DNA from: Oxalobacteraceae bacterium
GTDB lineage: Bacteria > Pseudomonadota > Gammaproteobacteria > Burkholderiales > Burkholderiaceae_D
NCBI GenBank assembly: GCA_013284265.1
Contig: JABTBR010000044.1
Coordinates: 1 to 62,861, forward strand
Length of the DNA: 62,861 nt
Reading direction: 5' to 3'
The notes below the pieces were generated by a model that saw only the letters and a list, made by a program, of their open reading frames with translations, had not been told where the DNA came from and ran no database searches. The first letter of the stretch is position 1, and every line of letters starts with the position of its first letter. Of the stretch, positions 15,839-25,682 are shown piece after piece. Position numbers and translations under genes: made by a program.

Positions 15839-18800
15839 ATGCCACTCCAACCGAAAAGCATCACGATGAACCATCCAGTACCGCCGTCCTTCCCGCAACT
15901 GCATCCCGACATTCTTTACGGGCCGCAACAAAGTGAGCTTTTGCGCGAGGAAATACTGGCCGACTTGCTGGAGGCCAGCGCCCTGCGCGCGCCGCAGCAG
16001 ACGGCGCTGGTGTGTGGCGAGCGCAGCCTGAGCTATGCGCAACTGAACGCCCAGGCCGACCTGGTGGCCGCGCGCCTGATCGAAGCGGGCGTGGGGGCTG
16101 GCCACATCGTCGGCCTGTGGTTGCCGCGTGGAATCGATTTGCTGGTGATGCAGGCCGGCATCGCCAAGGCCGGCGCGGCCTGGCTGCCGGTCGATGAAGA
16201 CACCCCGGTCGAGCGCCTGCAAGTGTGCCTGGACGATGCGCAGGCGGCCGGCATCGTCAGCTGCGCCGCGCTGGCGCCACGGCTGGCCGGCTGCGCCCGT
16301 CCGGTCTGGACGGCTGAAGCCCTGCTCGCCCCCGCGCCGGCCGGCACCGCGCTGGCCCGGCGCGGTGCCGTCTCGCCCGATGCGCCTGCCTATGTGATCT
16401 ACACCTCCGGCTCGACCGGCAAGCCCAAAGGCATCCTGATTTCCCAGCGCAGCATCTGCCACTTCCTGCGCAGCGAAAACGCGGTGCTCGGTGTGCGCGC
16501 CAGCGACAAGGTGTATCAAGGCTTCTCGGTGGCCTTCGATATGTCCTTCGAAGAGATCTGGATTTCCTATCTGGTCGGCGCCACGCTGTGGCTGGGCCCC
16601 AAGGAAATCAGCGGCGACCCGGAAACCCTGCCGCGCATGCTGGCCGAGCAGCAGGTCAGCGTACTGCATGCGGTGCCGACCCTGCTGGCCCTGTTCAACC
16701 AGGAAGTGCCGACGCTGCGCATCATCAACCTGGGCGGCGAGATGTGCCCGGAAGCGCTGGTCGAACGCTGGTCGCGGCCGGACCGCCAGATGTTCAATAC
16801 CTATGGTCCCACCGAGGCGACGGTGTCGGCCAGCCTGGCCGCGCTGCTGCCGGGCCAGCCGGTGACGATCGGCACGCCCCTGCCCAACTACGGCTTGCTG
16901 GTGATCGGCGCCGGCGACGATACGCCGGGCAGCGCGCTGACGCTGCTCGAACGGGGCCAGACCGGCGAGCTGTGCATCACCGGCCCGGGCCTGGCCGAAG
17001 GCTATCTGGGCCGCCCCGACCTGACGGCGGAAAAATTCCTGCCCAATCCCTGGTCCAGCGGCGCGCACGACGCCCGCCTGTACCGCACCGGCGACCTGGC
17101 GCGCATCGCCGCGGACGGCCAGGTACTGTGCCTGGGCCGCGCCGACGACCAGGTCAAGATCCGCGGCTTCCGCGTGGAGCTGGGCGAGATCGAAGCGCTG
17201 CTGGCCCAGCAGCCGGGCGTGGGCACGGTCGCGGTGCTGCTGCGCAAGGATGATGGCATCGACCAGCTAGTGGCCTATCTGGTGCCGGAGTCCGGCGCGG
17301 ACATCGTGGCGGCCACGCTGCGCCAGCAGTTGGCGGCGGTGCTGCCGCCATATATGGTGCCGGGCCGCTATGAACTGCTGGAAGCGATGCCGCGCCTGAC
17401 CTCGGGCAAGATCGACCGCAAGGCGCTCAAGGCCATGCCCTTGAGCGCCCCGCCGGCCGGCGCCGCGGCCGACTCCGACCTGCCCGAAACGCCGGGCGAG
17501 GCCGCGCTGTTCGCCGCGCTGGCCACGCTGTTTCCCGGCCAGGCGCTGCTGCGCCATGCCGACTTTTTCAGCGACCTGGGCGGCCACTCCTTCTTCGCCG
17601 CGCGCCTGGCCTCGGCGCTGCGCGCCGACGCGCGCTTCGCCCACATCACCGTGCGCGACATCTACCAGCAGCGCCAGCTCGGCAAGATCGCCGCCGTGCT
17701 CGATGAAGCGCAGGAAAGCGCCGCGCCGGAAGCCGACTGGACCCCGCCGTCGGCCTGGCGGCGCTGGCGCTGCGGCCTGGCCCAGGCGGCGGCGATGCCG
17801 GCGCTGGTGGCGCTGCGCATGGCGCAGTGGCTGGCGCCCTTCTTTACCTATCACTTCTTCACCGGCGAGCCGGGCGACTCGGTGGCGCGCGCCATCGCCG
17901 CCTCGGTGGGCGTGTTCCTGATCGCCACGCTGGGCGAGTTCGCCCTGGCCATCGCCGGCAAATGGCTGATCGCCGGCCGCCTGAAGGCGGGCAGCTATCC
18001 GCTGTGGGGCCTGAGCTATTACCGCTGGTGGCTCAGCGACCGCCTGGTGGAAGCGGCACCGGCCTATCTGCTGAGCGGCTCCTCGCTCTACAGCTGGTGG
18101 TTGCGCGCGCTCGGCGCCAAGATCGGCAAGGAGGTGGTGATCGGCTCGATGACGCTGCGCGCGCCGGACCTGCTGGTCATCGGCGACCATGTCAGCATCG
18201 GCAATGCCGCCAACTTTGAAAACGCGCGCGTGCAGCGCGGCCGCCTGCTGCTCGGCGCGATCACCCTGGGCGACGACGCCTGCGTCAGTTCCTACGCCAT
18301 TTTGGAAGGCAATACCGCCGTCGGCGCCGCCGGCCATCTGGAAGGCCAGTCCGCGCTCAGCGACGGCGCCCGGGTGCCGGCCGGGCGCATCTGGAGCGGT
18401 TCGCCGGCGCGCGACGTGGGCGCCTTCGATGCCCAGCGCCTGCCGCCGCGCCCCGCCGTCACGCTGGCACGCCAGGGCGGCGAAGCGCTGTTCTTCGTGT
18501 TCGGCATCGTGCTGATCGCCACCCTGTTCTTCATGCCGGTCTTTCCCACCTTCGTGCTGATCGACTGGTTCGACGAAGCCCAGTGGCTGCCGTGGGTGCA
18601 GGGCGACGGCATGGGAACCCAGCTGCTGCGCTACTTCCTGCTGGCCTTCCCCGCCAGCGCGGTGCTGATCGTGCTGACCGCCCTGCTGTCGGCCGGCATC
18701 CGCTGGAGCATCCTGCCGCGCATGCACCCCGGCCGCTATCCGGTCCATGGCAATACCTACTGCGCCAAATGGCTGGTCAGCCAGATCCAGGAGTCCAGCC

Positions 18801-19900
18801 TGCAGGTGCTGCACGGGATTTACGCCACCATCTACGCGCCGTACTGGTACCGCCTGCTGGGCGCCAAGGTGGGACGCGACGCCGAGATTTCCACCGCGCT
18901 GGGCGTGGTGCCGGACATGCTGACCCTGGGCGACGAAACCTTCATCGCCGACGCCGTCATGCTGGGCGACGAGGACATCGACGGCGGCTGGATGACCATG
19001 CAGCCCACCGTGATCTCGCACCGCAGCTTCGTCGGCAACGGCGCCTATATCCCGGACGGCACCGTGCTGCCGGAAAAAGTGCTGATCGGCGTGCACTCGC
19101 GCGCGCCGGACAACGCCCAGATGTGCAGCGGCGAAACCTGGCTCGGCTCCCCGCCGATCAGCCTGCCCGCACGCGAACAGACCAGCGGCTATCCGGAATC
19201 GCTGACCTTCCGCCCTTCCCCGCTGCGCCGGCTGGGGCGCGGCCTGATCGAGGCCTTCCGCATCGTCTCGCCGCACGCGCTGGTGATCGCGGTCGGCTAC
19301 ACGCTGGTGCTGGCGGTGATGCCGGCCGCCGGCGCGGGCCGCTGGGCCGAGGTGACCTGGGACCTGACCCTGGCCGGCCTGGCCTACGGCATCGGCAACT
19401 ACGTGTTCGTGGTGCTGCTCAAGTGGCTGCTGCTCGGGCGCTACACCAAACAGTCGGAGCCGATGTGGACCCCCTTCGTGTGGCTGTCCGAGGCGGTGAC
19501 CAATCTGTACGAGGGCATCGCCGTGCCCAACTTCATGCGCTATCTGCGCGGCACGCCGTGGCTGCCGCTGGCCTTCAATCTGCTCGGTTCGCGCATCGGC
19601 CGCGGCGTCTACCTCGACACCACCGACATCACCGAGTTCGATTGCGTCCACATCGGCGAATATAGCGAACTCAATGCGCTGGCCTGCCCGCAGACCCACC
19701 TGTTCGAAGACCGGGTCATGAAGATCGACCATGTGCATATCGGCGCGCGCGTCTACATGGGCCCGCGCAGCGCGGTGCTCTACAGCGCCGTGGTCGGCGA
19801 CCACGCCCGCCTGGGCGCGCTGACGCTGGTGATGAAGGGCGAGCATATTCCGCCCGCCAGCAACTGGGCAGGCTGCCCGGCGGCGCCGGTGCGGGCCTGA
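15839..19900 (+). CDS. Pls/PosA-family single-module membrane NRPS (epsilon-poly-amino-acid synthetase-like)
   Basis: A 1353-aa enzyme. An adenylation domain (about 30-530) has YTSGSTGKPKG, the substrate-pocket block FDMSFEEIW, NTYGPTE, YRTGDL and Lys524 in SGKIDRKAL. A carrier domain follows with Ser584 in LGGHSFF for phosphopantetheine. There is no condensation or thioesterase domain. The C-terminal half alternates paired membrane segments (about 680-712, 880-910, 928-955, 1145-1165, 1177-1200) with three left-handed beta-helix acyltransferase-like domains (about 760-860, 1005-1105, 1250-1345). This is the layout of epsilon-poly-lysine synthetase and relatives, where the tandem soluble domains polymerise one amino acid. 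By hand the specificity code reads D-M-E-H-I-L-T-V-S-K; Glu at the third position suggests a basic substrate, which is an inference. ATG at 15866 is an alternative start. Confidence 0.85.
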   Translation: MPLQPKSITMNHPVPPSFPQLHPDILYGPQQSELLREEILADLLEASALRAPQQTALVCGERSLSYAQLNAQADLVAARLIEAGVGAGHIVGLWLPRGIDLLVMQAGIAKAGAAWLPVDEDTPVERLQVCLDDAQAAGIVSCAALAPRLAGCARPVWTAEALLAPAPAGTALARRGAVSPDAPAYVIYTSGSTGKPKGILISQRSICHFLRSENAVLGVRASDKVYQGFSVAFDMSFEEIWISYLVGATLWLGPKEISGDPETLPRMLAEQQVSVLHAVPTLLALFNQEVPTLRIINLGGEMCPEALVERWSRPDRQMFNTYGPTEATVSASLAALLPGQPVTIGTPLPNYGLLVIGAGDDTPGSALTLLERGQTGELCITGPGLAEGYLGRPDLTAEKFLPNPWSSGAHDARLYRTGDLARIAADGQVLCLGRADDQVKIRGFRVELGEIEALLAQQPGVGTVAVLLRKDDGIDQLVAYLVPESGADIVAATLRQQLAAVLPPYMVPGRYELLEAMPRLTSGKIDRKALKAMPLSAPPAGAAADSDLPETPGEAALFAALATLFPGQALLRHADFFSDLGGHSFFAARLASALRADARFAHITVRDIYQQRQLGKIAAVLDEAQESAAPEADWTPPSAWRRWRCGLAQAAAMPALVALRMAQWLAPFFTYHFFTGEPGDSVARAIAASVGVFLIATLGEFALAIAGKWLIAGRLKAGSYPLWGLSYYRWWLSDRLVEAAPAYLLSGSSLYSWWLRALGAKIGKEVVIGSMTLRAPDLLVIGDHVSIGNAANFENARVQRGRLLLGAITLGDDACVSSYAILEGNTAVGAAGHLEGQSALSDGARVPAGRIWSGSPARDVGAFDAQRLPPRPAVTLARQGGEALFFVFGIVLIATLFFMPVFPTFVLIDWFDEAQWLPWVQGDGMGTQLLRYFLLAFPASAVLIVLTALLSAGIRWSILPRMHPGRYPVHGNTYCAKWLVSQIQESSLQVLHGIYATIYAPYWYRLLGAKVGRDAEISTALGVVPDMLTLGDETFIADAVMLGDEDIDGGWMTMQPTVISHRSFVGNGAYIPDGTVLPEKVLIGVHSRAPDNAQMCSGETWLGSPPISLPAREQTSGYPESLTFRPSPLRRLGRGLIEAFRIVSPHALVIAVGYTLVLAVMPAAGAGRWAEVTWDLTLAGLAYGIGNYVFVVLLKWLLLGRYTKQSEPMWTPFVWLSEAVTNLYEGIAVPNFMRYLRGTPWLPLAFNLLGSRIGRGVYLDTTDITEFDCVHIGEYSELNALACPQTHLFEDRVMKIDHVHIGARVYMGPRSAVLYSAVVGDHARLGALTLVMKGEHIPPASNWAGCPAAPVRA

Positions 19901-19942
19901 TACTGGCGGCCCGCCAACGACGAATTTCTTGGCTGTCCGCGC

Positions 19943-22900
19943 CTAGCTTTCCAGGGTCGCGGCGTGGGCGCTCACCGCCGCCACGGCGGCGGGAATCGCG
20001 TCGAGCACCGCGTCGAGCTCAGCCCAGCCGCTGGCGCTTTTCAGCGCCATCTCGGCGCCGTTGGCCAGTTGCGCCAGATGGTCGGCGCCGACGGTGCCGG
20101 CCAGGCCCTTGAGCGTGTGCATCAGGGCCGCACCGGCGGGAAATTGCCGGCCATCGCGCGCGGCGCGCAAGGCCTGGGCGTGCACCTCGGCCTCATCAAC
20201 AAAACTGCGCAAAGCCACCAGGTAGATGGGCGCATGGCCGCCTAGCCGGGCCAGCGCGGCGGCGCTGCTCAGGGCCGTGGCCTGCGCCAGATCCTGCGCC
20301 AGCGCCGTGCCCGCGGCTTGCAGCGGCGGCAATGGCGCCTGAGCCGCCCCGGCGGGCGCGGCGCCGGCGGCCACACCGGCCCTGGCATGGCGCAGTATCA
20401 CCGTAATCAGCTGTGCCAGTTCAAACGGCTTGCCCACATGGTCGACCATGCCGGCGTCCAGCGCCGCGTCGCGGTCGGCCTGCATGGCGTTGGCCGTCAT
20501 CGCGACGATGGGCGGGGCGGCGGCGCCCAGCCGTTGCAGGATCGCCCGGGTGGCGCTGTAGCCGTCCATGTCCGGCATCTGGATATCCATCAGTATCAGG
20601 TCGGGCAATGGCAAGGCGCGCTGCAGCATGTCGATCGCGGCCTGGCCGCAGCCGGCCAGCTCGACCCGTGCGCCATCCATGCTCAGCAACTCGAACGCCA
20701 CCTGCTGATTGGTGGGGTTGTCCTCGACCAGCAGCAGATGCAGGCCCTCCAGGCGGCGCTGGGCCGGCTGGGGCACGCTGGCCGGCCATTGCTGGCGGCC
20801 CTGACGCGCGTCGGCCACCGATTCGCGCAGCATGGCCGCGGTGACGGGTTTGACCAGCACCCCATCGAGCACGCTGGCCAGCTGCGCCTGGCGCTGGGCC
20901 AGCAGTTCGCGGTCGTGCGCGGTGACCATGACGATCAGCGGGGTCTGTCCGGCCGGCAGCAGTTGGCGGATCTGGGCGCTGGTTTCCCAGCCGTCGAGCG
21001 CGGGCATGCGCCAGTCGATAAAGACCACGTCATACGGCCGCGCGCTGCCGCGCCGGCTGACGGCGGCCAGCGCTTCGGCGCCGCTGGCGGCCACGTCGGC
21101 CTGCCAGCCCAGCGATTGCGCCATCTCGCCCAGCACCTGGCGCGCCGCGGCGTTGTCGTCGACCACCAGGCAGCTCAGATTGGCGAGCCGCTGCGGCGCC
21201 AGCGCTTCGAGCGCGGGCCGCTGCGGCGCGGGCTGGAACGCGATGATGAAATGGAAGGTGCTGCCCTGGCCGATGTCGCTGTCGACCGCCAGCGTGCCGC
21301 CCATCAGGCGCACCAGCCGCTGGCTGATGGCCAGCCCCAGGCCAGTGCCGCCGTAGCGCCGCGCGGTGGAAGCCTCGGCCTGGGAGAAGCCTTCGAAGAT
21401 ATGTTCGCGCTGCTCGGCCGAGATGCCGATGCCGGTGTCGCGGATGGCAAAGGCGATGCTCAGGCCCTTGGCACTCTGGGCCACCAGCCGCACGTCCAGC
21501 ACCACTTCGCCGCGCCCGGTAAACTTGATCGCATTGCCGGCCAGGTTGAGCAGGATCTGTTGCAGCCGCAAGGCGTCGCCCACCACCCATTGCGGCAGCG
21601 CCGGGTCGATCTGGAACAGTACCTCGATATCCTTGCCGCCGACATTGGCCGACAGGATCACGGCCAGTTCGCGCAGCAGCTTGTCGATGCTGAAGGGATG
21701 CGGATCGAGCGCCAGCTTGCCCGCCTCCACCTTGGAGAAGTCAAGGATGTCGTTGAGCAGTCCGAGCAAGGCGCGCGCCGCCGCCTCGGCCTTGGCGCTG
21801 TAGTCCTGCTGGCGCCCGTCGAGCCGGGTCTGCTGCAGCAGTTGCAGCATGCCCAGCACGGCGTTCATCGGCGAACGGATCTCATGGCTCATATTGGCCA
21901 CGAAGTCGGACTTGGCGCGGCCCGCCTGGAGGGCCTCCTCGCGCGCGGCCACCAGCGCGTCGTGGGCGGCGCGCTGCTCGGTGATGTCGGTGCTGCTGCC
22001 GACCCAGCACACGATCGCGCCCTGGGCATCGAACTGCGGCAGCGCGTGGTGGTCGAACACCTGCCAGGCGCCGTCGTGGCGGCGCAGCCGGCACACGCAG
22101 CGGAATTGCCGCTGTCCGGCCAGCGCCCGTTCCCATTCGGCCCGCACCAGCGCGCGCTCGTCGGGATGGATGATGGCGTCCATGTCGGCGCTGTCGAGCA
22201 GCCGCGCCAGCGGCAGGCCGGTATAGTCTTCCCAGTGATGGCTGAGGAAATCGAAGCGCAGCGCCGGGGTGACGGTCCATACCATCTGCGGCAGCCCCTC
22301 GGTGAGCGAACGCCAGCGCGACTCCGACTGGGTCAGCGCGGCCAGCGACTGATTCAGGGCGGCGTCCTTTTTCATGGTCTGCTCGAGCGCCTGGAACAGC
22401 CGGTTCAGCGCCAGCCGCGCGCCGACCAGCATGGCCAGCGACAGCAGCGCCAGGGCGCCCAGGAACAGGCGCGCATTGCCCACCTCCTTATGCCAGGGCA
22501 GCAGGAAGTCTTCGCTGCCCAGGCCCACCAGCACATGGATAGGATAGTCGCCGACCTTTTCGATGCTGTAGACCCGCTCCTGCCCGTCGACGCCGCTGGT
22601 GGCCCGGTAGGTGGCGCGCTCGGTGCCGGCATCGAGCACGGCGGCCGTGAGCGGCGAGACCTTGGTCGCCGTGCCGGCCTGCACCTCCTTCGCGGCGGGA
22701 TAGCGGTGCAGGATCTGCTTGCGGCTGTCGATCAGGGTGATCACGCCATGCAGGCCGACGTCGAGCGACGCGAACAGCTCGTCGATGCGCGAGATATTGA
22801 TGTTGACATAGGCGGTGCCGCCGAAGCTGCCGTCGGGCAGGCGCAGACCATACACCAGCGGCAACACCCACTGGCCGCTGATGCGCGACTTGACGGGCAT

Positions 22901-23353
22901 GCCGAACACCAGCTTGGGCTCGTCCTTGGCCCGTGCGAAAAATTCGCGGATGGCCAGGTTCTGGATCTTGGCCGGGTCGATGTCCTCGCCGTAGATCACG
23001 TCGCCGCCGCTGTTCGAGCCGCGCACCGAGACCGCATGGGGGATGCGCTCGCGCAGGGTGCGCAGATAGGCGCTGAAGCCGGCGTCGTCGAAACGGTGCT
23101 CGGCGTGACGGGTGCGGAATTCGGCGCCGGCGCGGCGCATCGCCAGGTCGACTTCCTGGAAGTGGGAATGGAGGAAGTGTTCCAGCGAGATCGCCAGATT
23201 CTTCGAGGTGGCGGCGGCGTTCTGTTCATAGCGCTCGCGGCTTTGTTGCAGCGTATGGACAACAAACGCGCCCACCACCAGCATTCCAATCACCACCGCC
23301 GCCACCAGCGCGGCATATAGCTTCCTCAGTTTGCGCAGGGTGTCGAAGGTCAT
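19943..23353 (-). CDS. Membrane hybrid sensor histidine kinase with PAS, two receiver domains and Hpt
   Basis: An 1136-aa phosphorelay kinase. TM1 spans about 13-34, a periplasmic Cache-like sensor 40-290 and TM2 about 296-315. A PAS domain covers about 345-460. HisKA has phospho-acceptor His490 (FVANMSHEIRSPMN). The ATPase domain shows NAIKFTGRG, DTGIGIS and GGTGLGLAIS. Receiver 1 has Asp780 (FIDWRMP), receiver 2 has Asp923 (LMDIQMPDMDGY), and the C-terminal Hpt has His1079 (LMHTLKGLAG). All phosphotransfer residues are present, so a full His-Asp-Asp-His relay within one protein is possible. No response regulator with an output domain is next to it. Ligand unknown. It converges on the NRPS gene with a GCGGGCC/GGCCCGC hairpin (19891-19914) near the junction. 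Confidence 0.9.
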   Translation of the reverse strand: MTFDTLRKLRKLYAALVAAVVIGMLVVGAFVVHTLQQSRERYEQNAAATSKNLAISLEHFLHSHFQEVDLAMRRAGAEFRTRHAEHRFDDAGFSAYLRTLRERIPHAVSVRGSNSGGDVIYGEDIDPAKIQNLAIREFFARAKDEPKLVFGMPVKSRISGQWVLPLVYGLRLPDGSFGGTAYVNINISRIDELFASLDVGLHGVITLIDSRKQILHRYPAAKEVQAGTATKVSPLTAAVLDAGTERATYRATSGVDGQERVYSIEKVGDYPIHVLVGLGSEDFLLPWHKEVGNARLFLGALALLSLAMLVGARLALNRLFQALEQTMKKDAALNQSLAALTQSESRWRSLTEGLPQMVWTVTPALRFDFLSHHWEDYTGLPLARLLDSADMDAIIHPDERALVRAEWERALAGQRQFRCVCRLRRHDGAWQVFDHHALPQFDAQGAIVCWVGSSTDITEQRAAHDALVAAREEALQAGRAKSDFVANMSHEIRSPMNAVLGMLQLLQQTRLDGRQQDYSAKAEAAARALLGLLNDILDFSKVEAGKLALDPHPFSIDKLLRELAVILSANVGGKDIEVLFQIDPALPQWVVGDALRLQQILLNLAGNAIKFTGRGEVVLDVRLVAQSAKGLSIAFAIRDTGIGISAEQREHIFEGFSQAEASTARRYGGTGLGLAISQRLVRLMGGTLAVDSDIGQGSTFHFIIAFQPAPQRPALEALAPQRLANLSCLVVDDNAAARQVLGEMAQSLGWQADVAASGAEALAAVSRRGSARPYDVVFIDWRMPALDGWETSAQIRQLLPAGQTPLIVMVTAHDRELLAQRQAQLASVLDGVLVKPVTAAMLRESVADARQGRQQWPASVPQPAQRRLEGLHLLLVEDNPTNQQVAFELLSMDGARVELAGCGQAAIDMLQRALPLPDLILMDIQMPDMDGYSATRAILQRLGAAAPPIVAMTANAMQADRDAALDAGMVDHVGKPFELAQLITVILRHARAGVAAGAAPAGAAQAPLPPLQAAGTALAQDLAQATALSSAAALARLGGHAPIYLVALRSFVDEAEVHAQALRAARDGRQFPAGAALMHTLKGLAGTVGADHLAQLANGAEMALKSASGWAELDAVLDAIPAAVAAVSAHAATLES

Positions 23354-23505
23354 GGCACGGGCGGCGGACTCACGGTAAGGATGGGCGGCGCTGCAAAACG
23401 AGGGCGCCGGCGGATACTGCTACCTTACCATTTCATTGCTGCTTTGTAACCCTGCCTGTGCAAGCCGGGGCGCCCTGCCTTGCCGCCTGGGCCAGTGGTG
23501 TTGCT

Positions 23506-23540
23506 AAAACACAAGCGAAGGGGGCGCCGCCGCGCTTCGC
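23506..23540 (-). terminator. Probable terminator of the MFS transporter gene
   Basis: On the minus strand, just past the stop, GCGAAG (23540-23535) pairs with CTTCGC (23520-23515), with a GC-rich inner part that can extend the stem. TTGTGTTTT follows. Confidence 0.5.
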
Positions 23541-23541
23541 C

Positions 23542-24744
23542 TCAGGCGGATCCGGCGCCGCGCCGCAGCAGCAGGGTGCTGGCCACCAGCAGGCCGGCCG
23601 CCAGCAGCAGGCCGCCGGCGAAGCTGGCGTTGCCATGGCCGGCCGCCCTGACCGTCAGCGGGCCGATGATCTGGCCGGCGGCGAAGGCGGCCGTCATGGC
23701 GGCGATCAGGGTGGTGCCGTGGCGTCCGCCCAGGGCCCTGGCTTCCTGCAGCGCCACCAGCGTGATCACCATGAAGGTGCCGCCCACGCACAGCGCGGCG
23801 CCGAACAGCGCCAGCAGTTGCGGCCAGACGATGGGCAGCAGCGCGCCCAGCGCCAGCAGCAACTGGCCGCCGGCCCAGATCTGGCGGTTGCTGAAGCGCC
23901 GCTTCAGGCGCGCCACCATCAGGGTGGAGATCGCCGCCGCCAGGCCGAACACCGGCCAGGCCCAGCCGAACAGGGCCGGGTCCTGCAGCACATTCCTGGT
24001 CATCACCGGCAAGAAGGTGGCGGGAATGATGTAGCCGAAACCGAACACGCCATAGCAGCACACCAGCCGCAGCGCTGCGCCGCTCCAGCGCATGCGCCCC
24101 GCTTCCAGTCCGGACGCCGGTGCGCCCGGCCCGGCCGGCGCCGCCGGGCCGGCGGGGAAACAGCGCCAGACCAGCACACTGATGGCCGCCGCCGCACCGC
24201 CCAGCGTGGCCCAGGCGCTGGCCGAGGCGGCGCCAGCGCGGCTCAGCAGCAGGCACAGCAGCCCGGCGCCGGCGATGCCGCAACCCACGCCGGCGAACAC
24301 CAGGCTGTTCAAGAAGGGCCGGCGGTACACGGCCAGCGTATCCATGCACCAGGCCGACACCGAGATCAAGACCCAGGCGCTGGCCACGCCGGCCAGCAGG
24401 CGCAGTCCCATCCAGATCCCGAAGGGCAGCGGCGCGGCCATCGCCAGGGTCACCGCGCTGATCACCAGCAGGCCGCCGCGGATCGCCAGCGGCGCCGGCA
24501 GGCGCCAGGCCATGGCGCTCAAGGCCCCCAGCAGGTAGCCCACGTAGTTGGCCGACGCCAGCCACGCGCCTGCCGCAATACTGAGTCCCGCGTCATGCAG
24601 CATCATGGGCATGACGGGCGTGAAGGCGAAGCGGCCGATGCCCATGGCGACGGCCAGCGCCGCCAGTCCCGCCAGCGCGCGGCCCAGACCGGCGGTGGCG
24701 GCGCTTTGCGCCGTGTCGGCGATGGAGTTGGATGAAGTAGTCAT
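23542..24744 (-). CDS. YbfB/YjiJ-family MFS transporter
   Basis: A 400-aa major facilitator with about 12 hydrophobic segments. The start region GIGRFAFTPVMPMML and the ASANYVGYLLGAL segment are the signature of the YbfB/YjiJ family, whose members are mostly uncharacterised and probably export small molecules. The gene is divergent from a LysR regulator with 65 bp between the starts, the usual layout of a LysR-controlled exporter. Substrate unknown. A hairpin with T-run follows the stop. No operon partner is seen. Confidence 0.85.
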   Translation of the reverse strand: MTTSSNSIADTAQSAATAGLGRALAGLAALAVAMGIGRFAFTPVMPMMLHDAGLSIAAGAWLASANYVGYLLGALSAMAWRLPAPLAIRGGLLVISAVTLAMAAPLPFGIWMGLRLLAGVASAWVLISVSAWCMDTLAVYRRPFLNSLVFAGVGCGIAGAGLLCLLLSRAGAASASAWATLGGAAAAISVLVWRCFPAGPAAPAGPGAPASGLEAGRMRWSGAALRLVCCYGVFGFGYIIPATFLPVMTRNVLQDPALFGWAWPVFGLAAAISTLMVARLKRRFSNRQIWAGGQLLLALGALLPIVWPQLLALFGAALCVGGTFMVITLVALQEARALGGRHGTTLIAAMTAAFAAGQIIGPLTVRAAGHGNASFAGGLLLAAGLLVASTLLLRRGAGSA

Positions 24745-24809
24745 AAAGCCCAGTCTAGCTTGACTTATCTATTTAGAAAAATGAATAATACAGATAGGAG
24801 GTTCTCAAA
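24745..24809. promoter_or_regulatory. Divergent MFS / LysR control region
   Basis: The 65-bp gap is AT-rich relative to its surroundings. It contains TTGACT (about 24760), an inverted pair TATCT...AGATA framing the centre, and AGGAGG (24796-24801) eight nt before the LysR ATG. A LysR-type operator is expected here. Confidence 0.4.
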
Positions 24810-25682
24810 ATGAGAAACATGGATCTGGAATCGCTGCACATCTTCAAGGCTGTCGTCGAGTATGGCGGCATCACCAAGGCTGCCAGCCAGCTCAACCGGG
24901 TGCAATCAAATATCACCACCCGCGTGCAGAACCTGGAGGAGCGCCTCGGCGTCAAGCTGTTCCAGCGCCAGAACGGCAAGCTGGTGCTGTCCTCCGAGGG
25001 CAAGGTGCTGCTGGGCTATGCGGAGCGTCTGCTGCGCCTGTCGTCCGAGGCCGAATCGGCGATGCGCCATGGCGGCCCGCGCGGCATCCTGCGCATCGGC
25101 ACCATGGAAAGCACGGCGGCGGCGCGCCTGCCGCAACTGCTGTCGGCCTATCATGAGCTGTATCCGGACGTGCAGATCGAACTGGTGCCGGGCACCTCCG
25201 GCGCGCTGGTGGGCCGGGTGCAGCGTTTCGAGATCGAGGCGGCCTTCGTGGCCGAACCGTTCGCGCCGTCCGGGCTGGAATCGCAGCAGGCGTTTGTGGA
25301 GGAACTGGTCTTGATCACGCCGCGCCGCAGCGCGCCCATCGAGACGGCCGACGACCTGCAGCAGCGCACCGTGATCGCCTTCGCCAGCGGCTGCACCTAC
25401 CGGCGCATCCTGGAGGACTGGCTCAGCACCTCGGCCGTGGTACCGGACCGGGTGCTGGAACTGAGCTCCTACCACGCCATCATCGCCTGCGTGGCGGCCG
25501 GTTCGGGCATGGCGATCATGCCCCGCTCGGTGCTGGAGGTGGTCAAGGCGGAGGATCAGCTGCGCGTCAACGTGCTGCCGCCCAAGGTGGCGCGGGTCAA
25601 TACCCGGCTGGTGTGGCGCGAGGGACACCAGTCCGTCGCGCTCGATGCGATGCGCGCCGCGCTTACCCGCCAAACGGCCTGA
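24810..25682 (+). CDS. LysR-family transcriptional regulator
   Basis: A LysR-type regulator (290 aa). The winged HTH lies at residues 5-63 (LHIFKAVVEYGGITKAASQLNRVQSNITTRVQNLEERLGVKLF). The periplasmic-binding-like effector domain covers 90-285 (GILRIGTMESTAAARLP, IELVPGTSGALVGRV, VAAGSGMAIMPRSVL). It resembles the branch that controls neighbouring transporter genes. It probably controls the divergent MFS gene and itself. AGGAGG fixes the start. Its 3' end overlaps the convergent NnrU gene by 20 bp. The inducer is unknown. Confidence 0.9.
   Translation: MRNMDLESLHIFKAVVEYGGITKAASQLNRVQSNITTRVQNLEERLGVKLFQRQNGKLVLSSEGKVLLGYAERLLRLSSEAESAMRHGGPRGILRIGTMESTAAARLPQLLSAYHELYPDVQIELVPGTSGALVGRVQRFEIEAAFVAEPFAPSGLESQQAFVEELVLITPRRSAPIETADDLQQRTVIAFASGCTYRRILEDWLSTSAVVPDRVLELSSYHAIIACVAAGSGMAIMPRSVLEVVKAEDQLRVNVLPPKVARVNTRLVWREGHQSVALDAMRAALTRQTA

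Noticed and set aside
17267..19846. Minus-strand open frame of 859 codons opposite the Pls/PosA gene
   Set aside because: Low-complexity Arg/Gly/Gln composition and no recognisable fold. The plus-strand synthetase has complete catalytic motifs in the same region.
20318..23320. Plus-strand open frame of 1000 codons opposite the hybrid kinase
   Set aside because: Antisense shadow; the kinase has all its His and Asp phosphorelay residues on the other strand.
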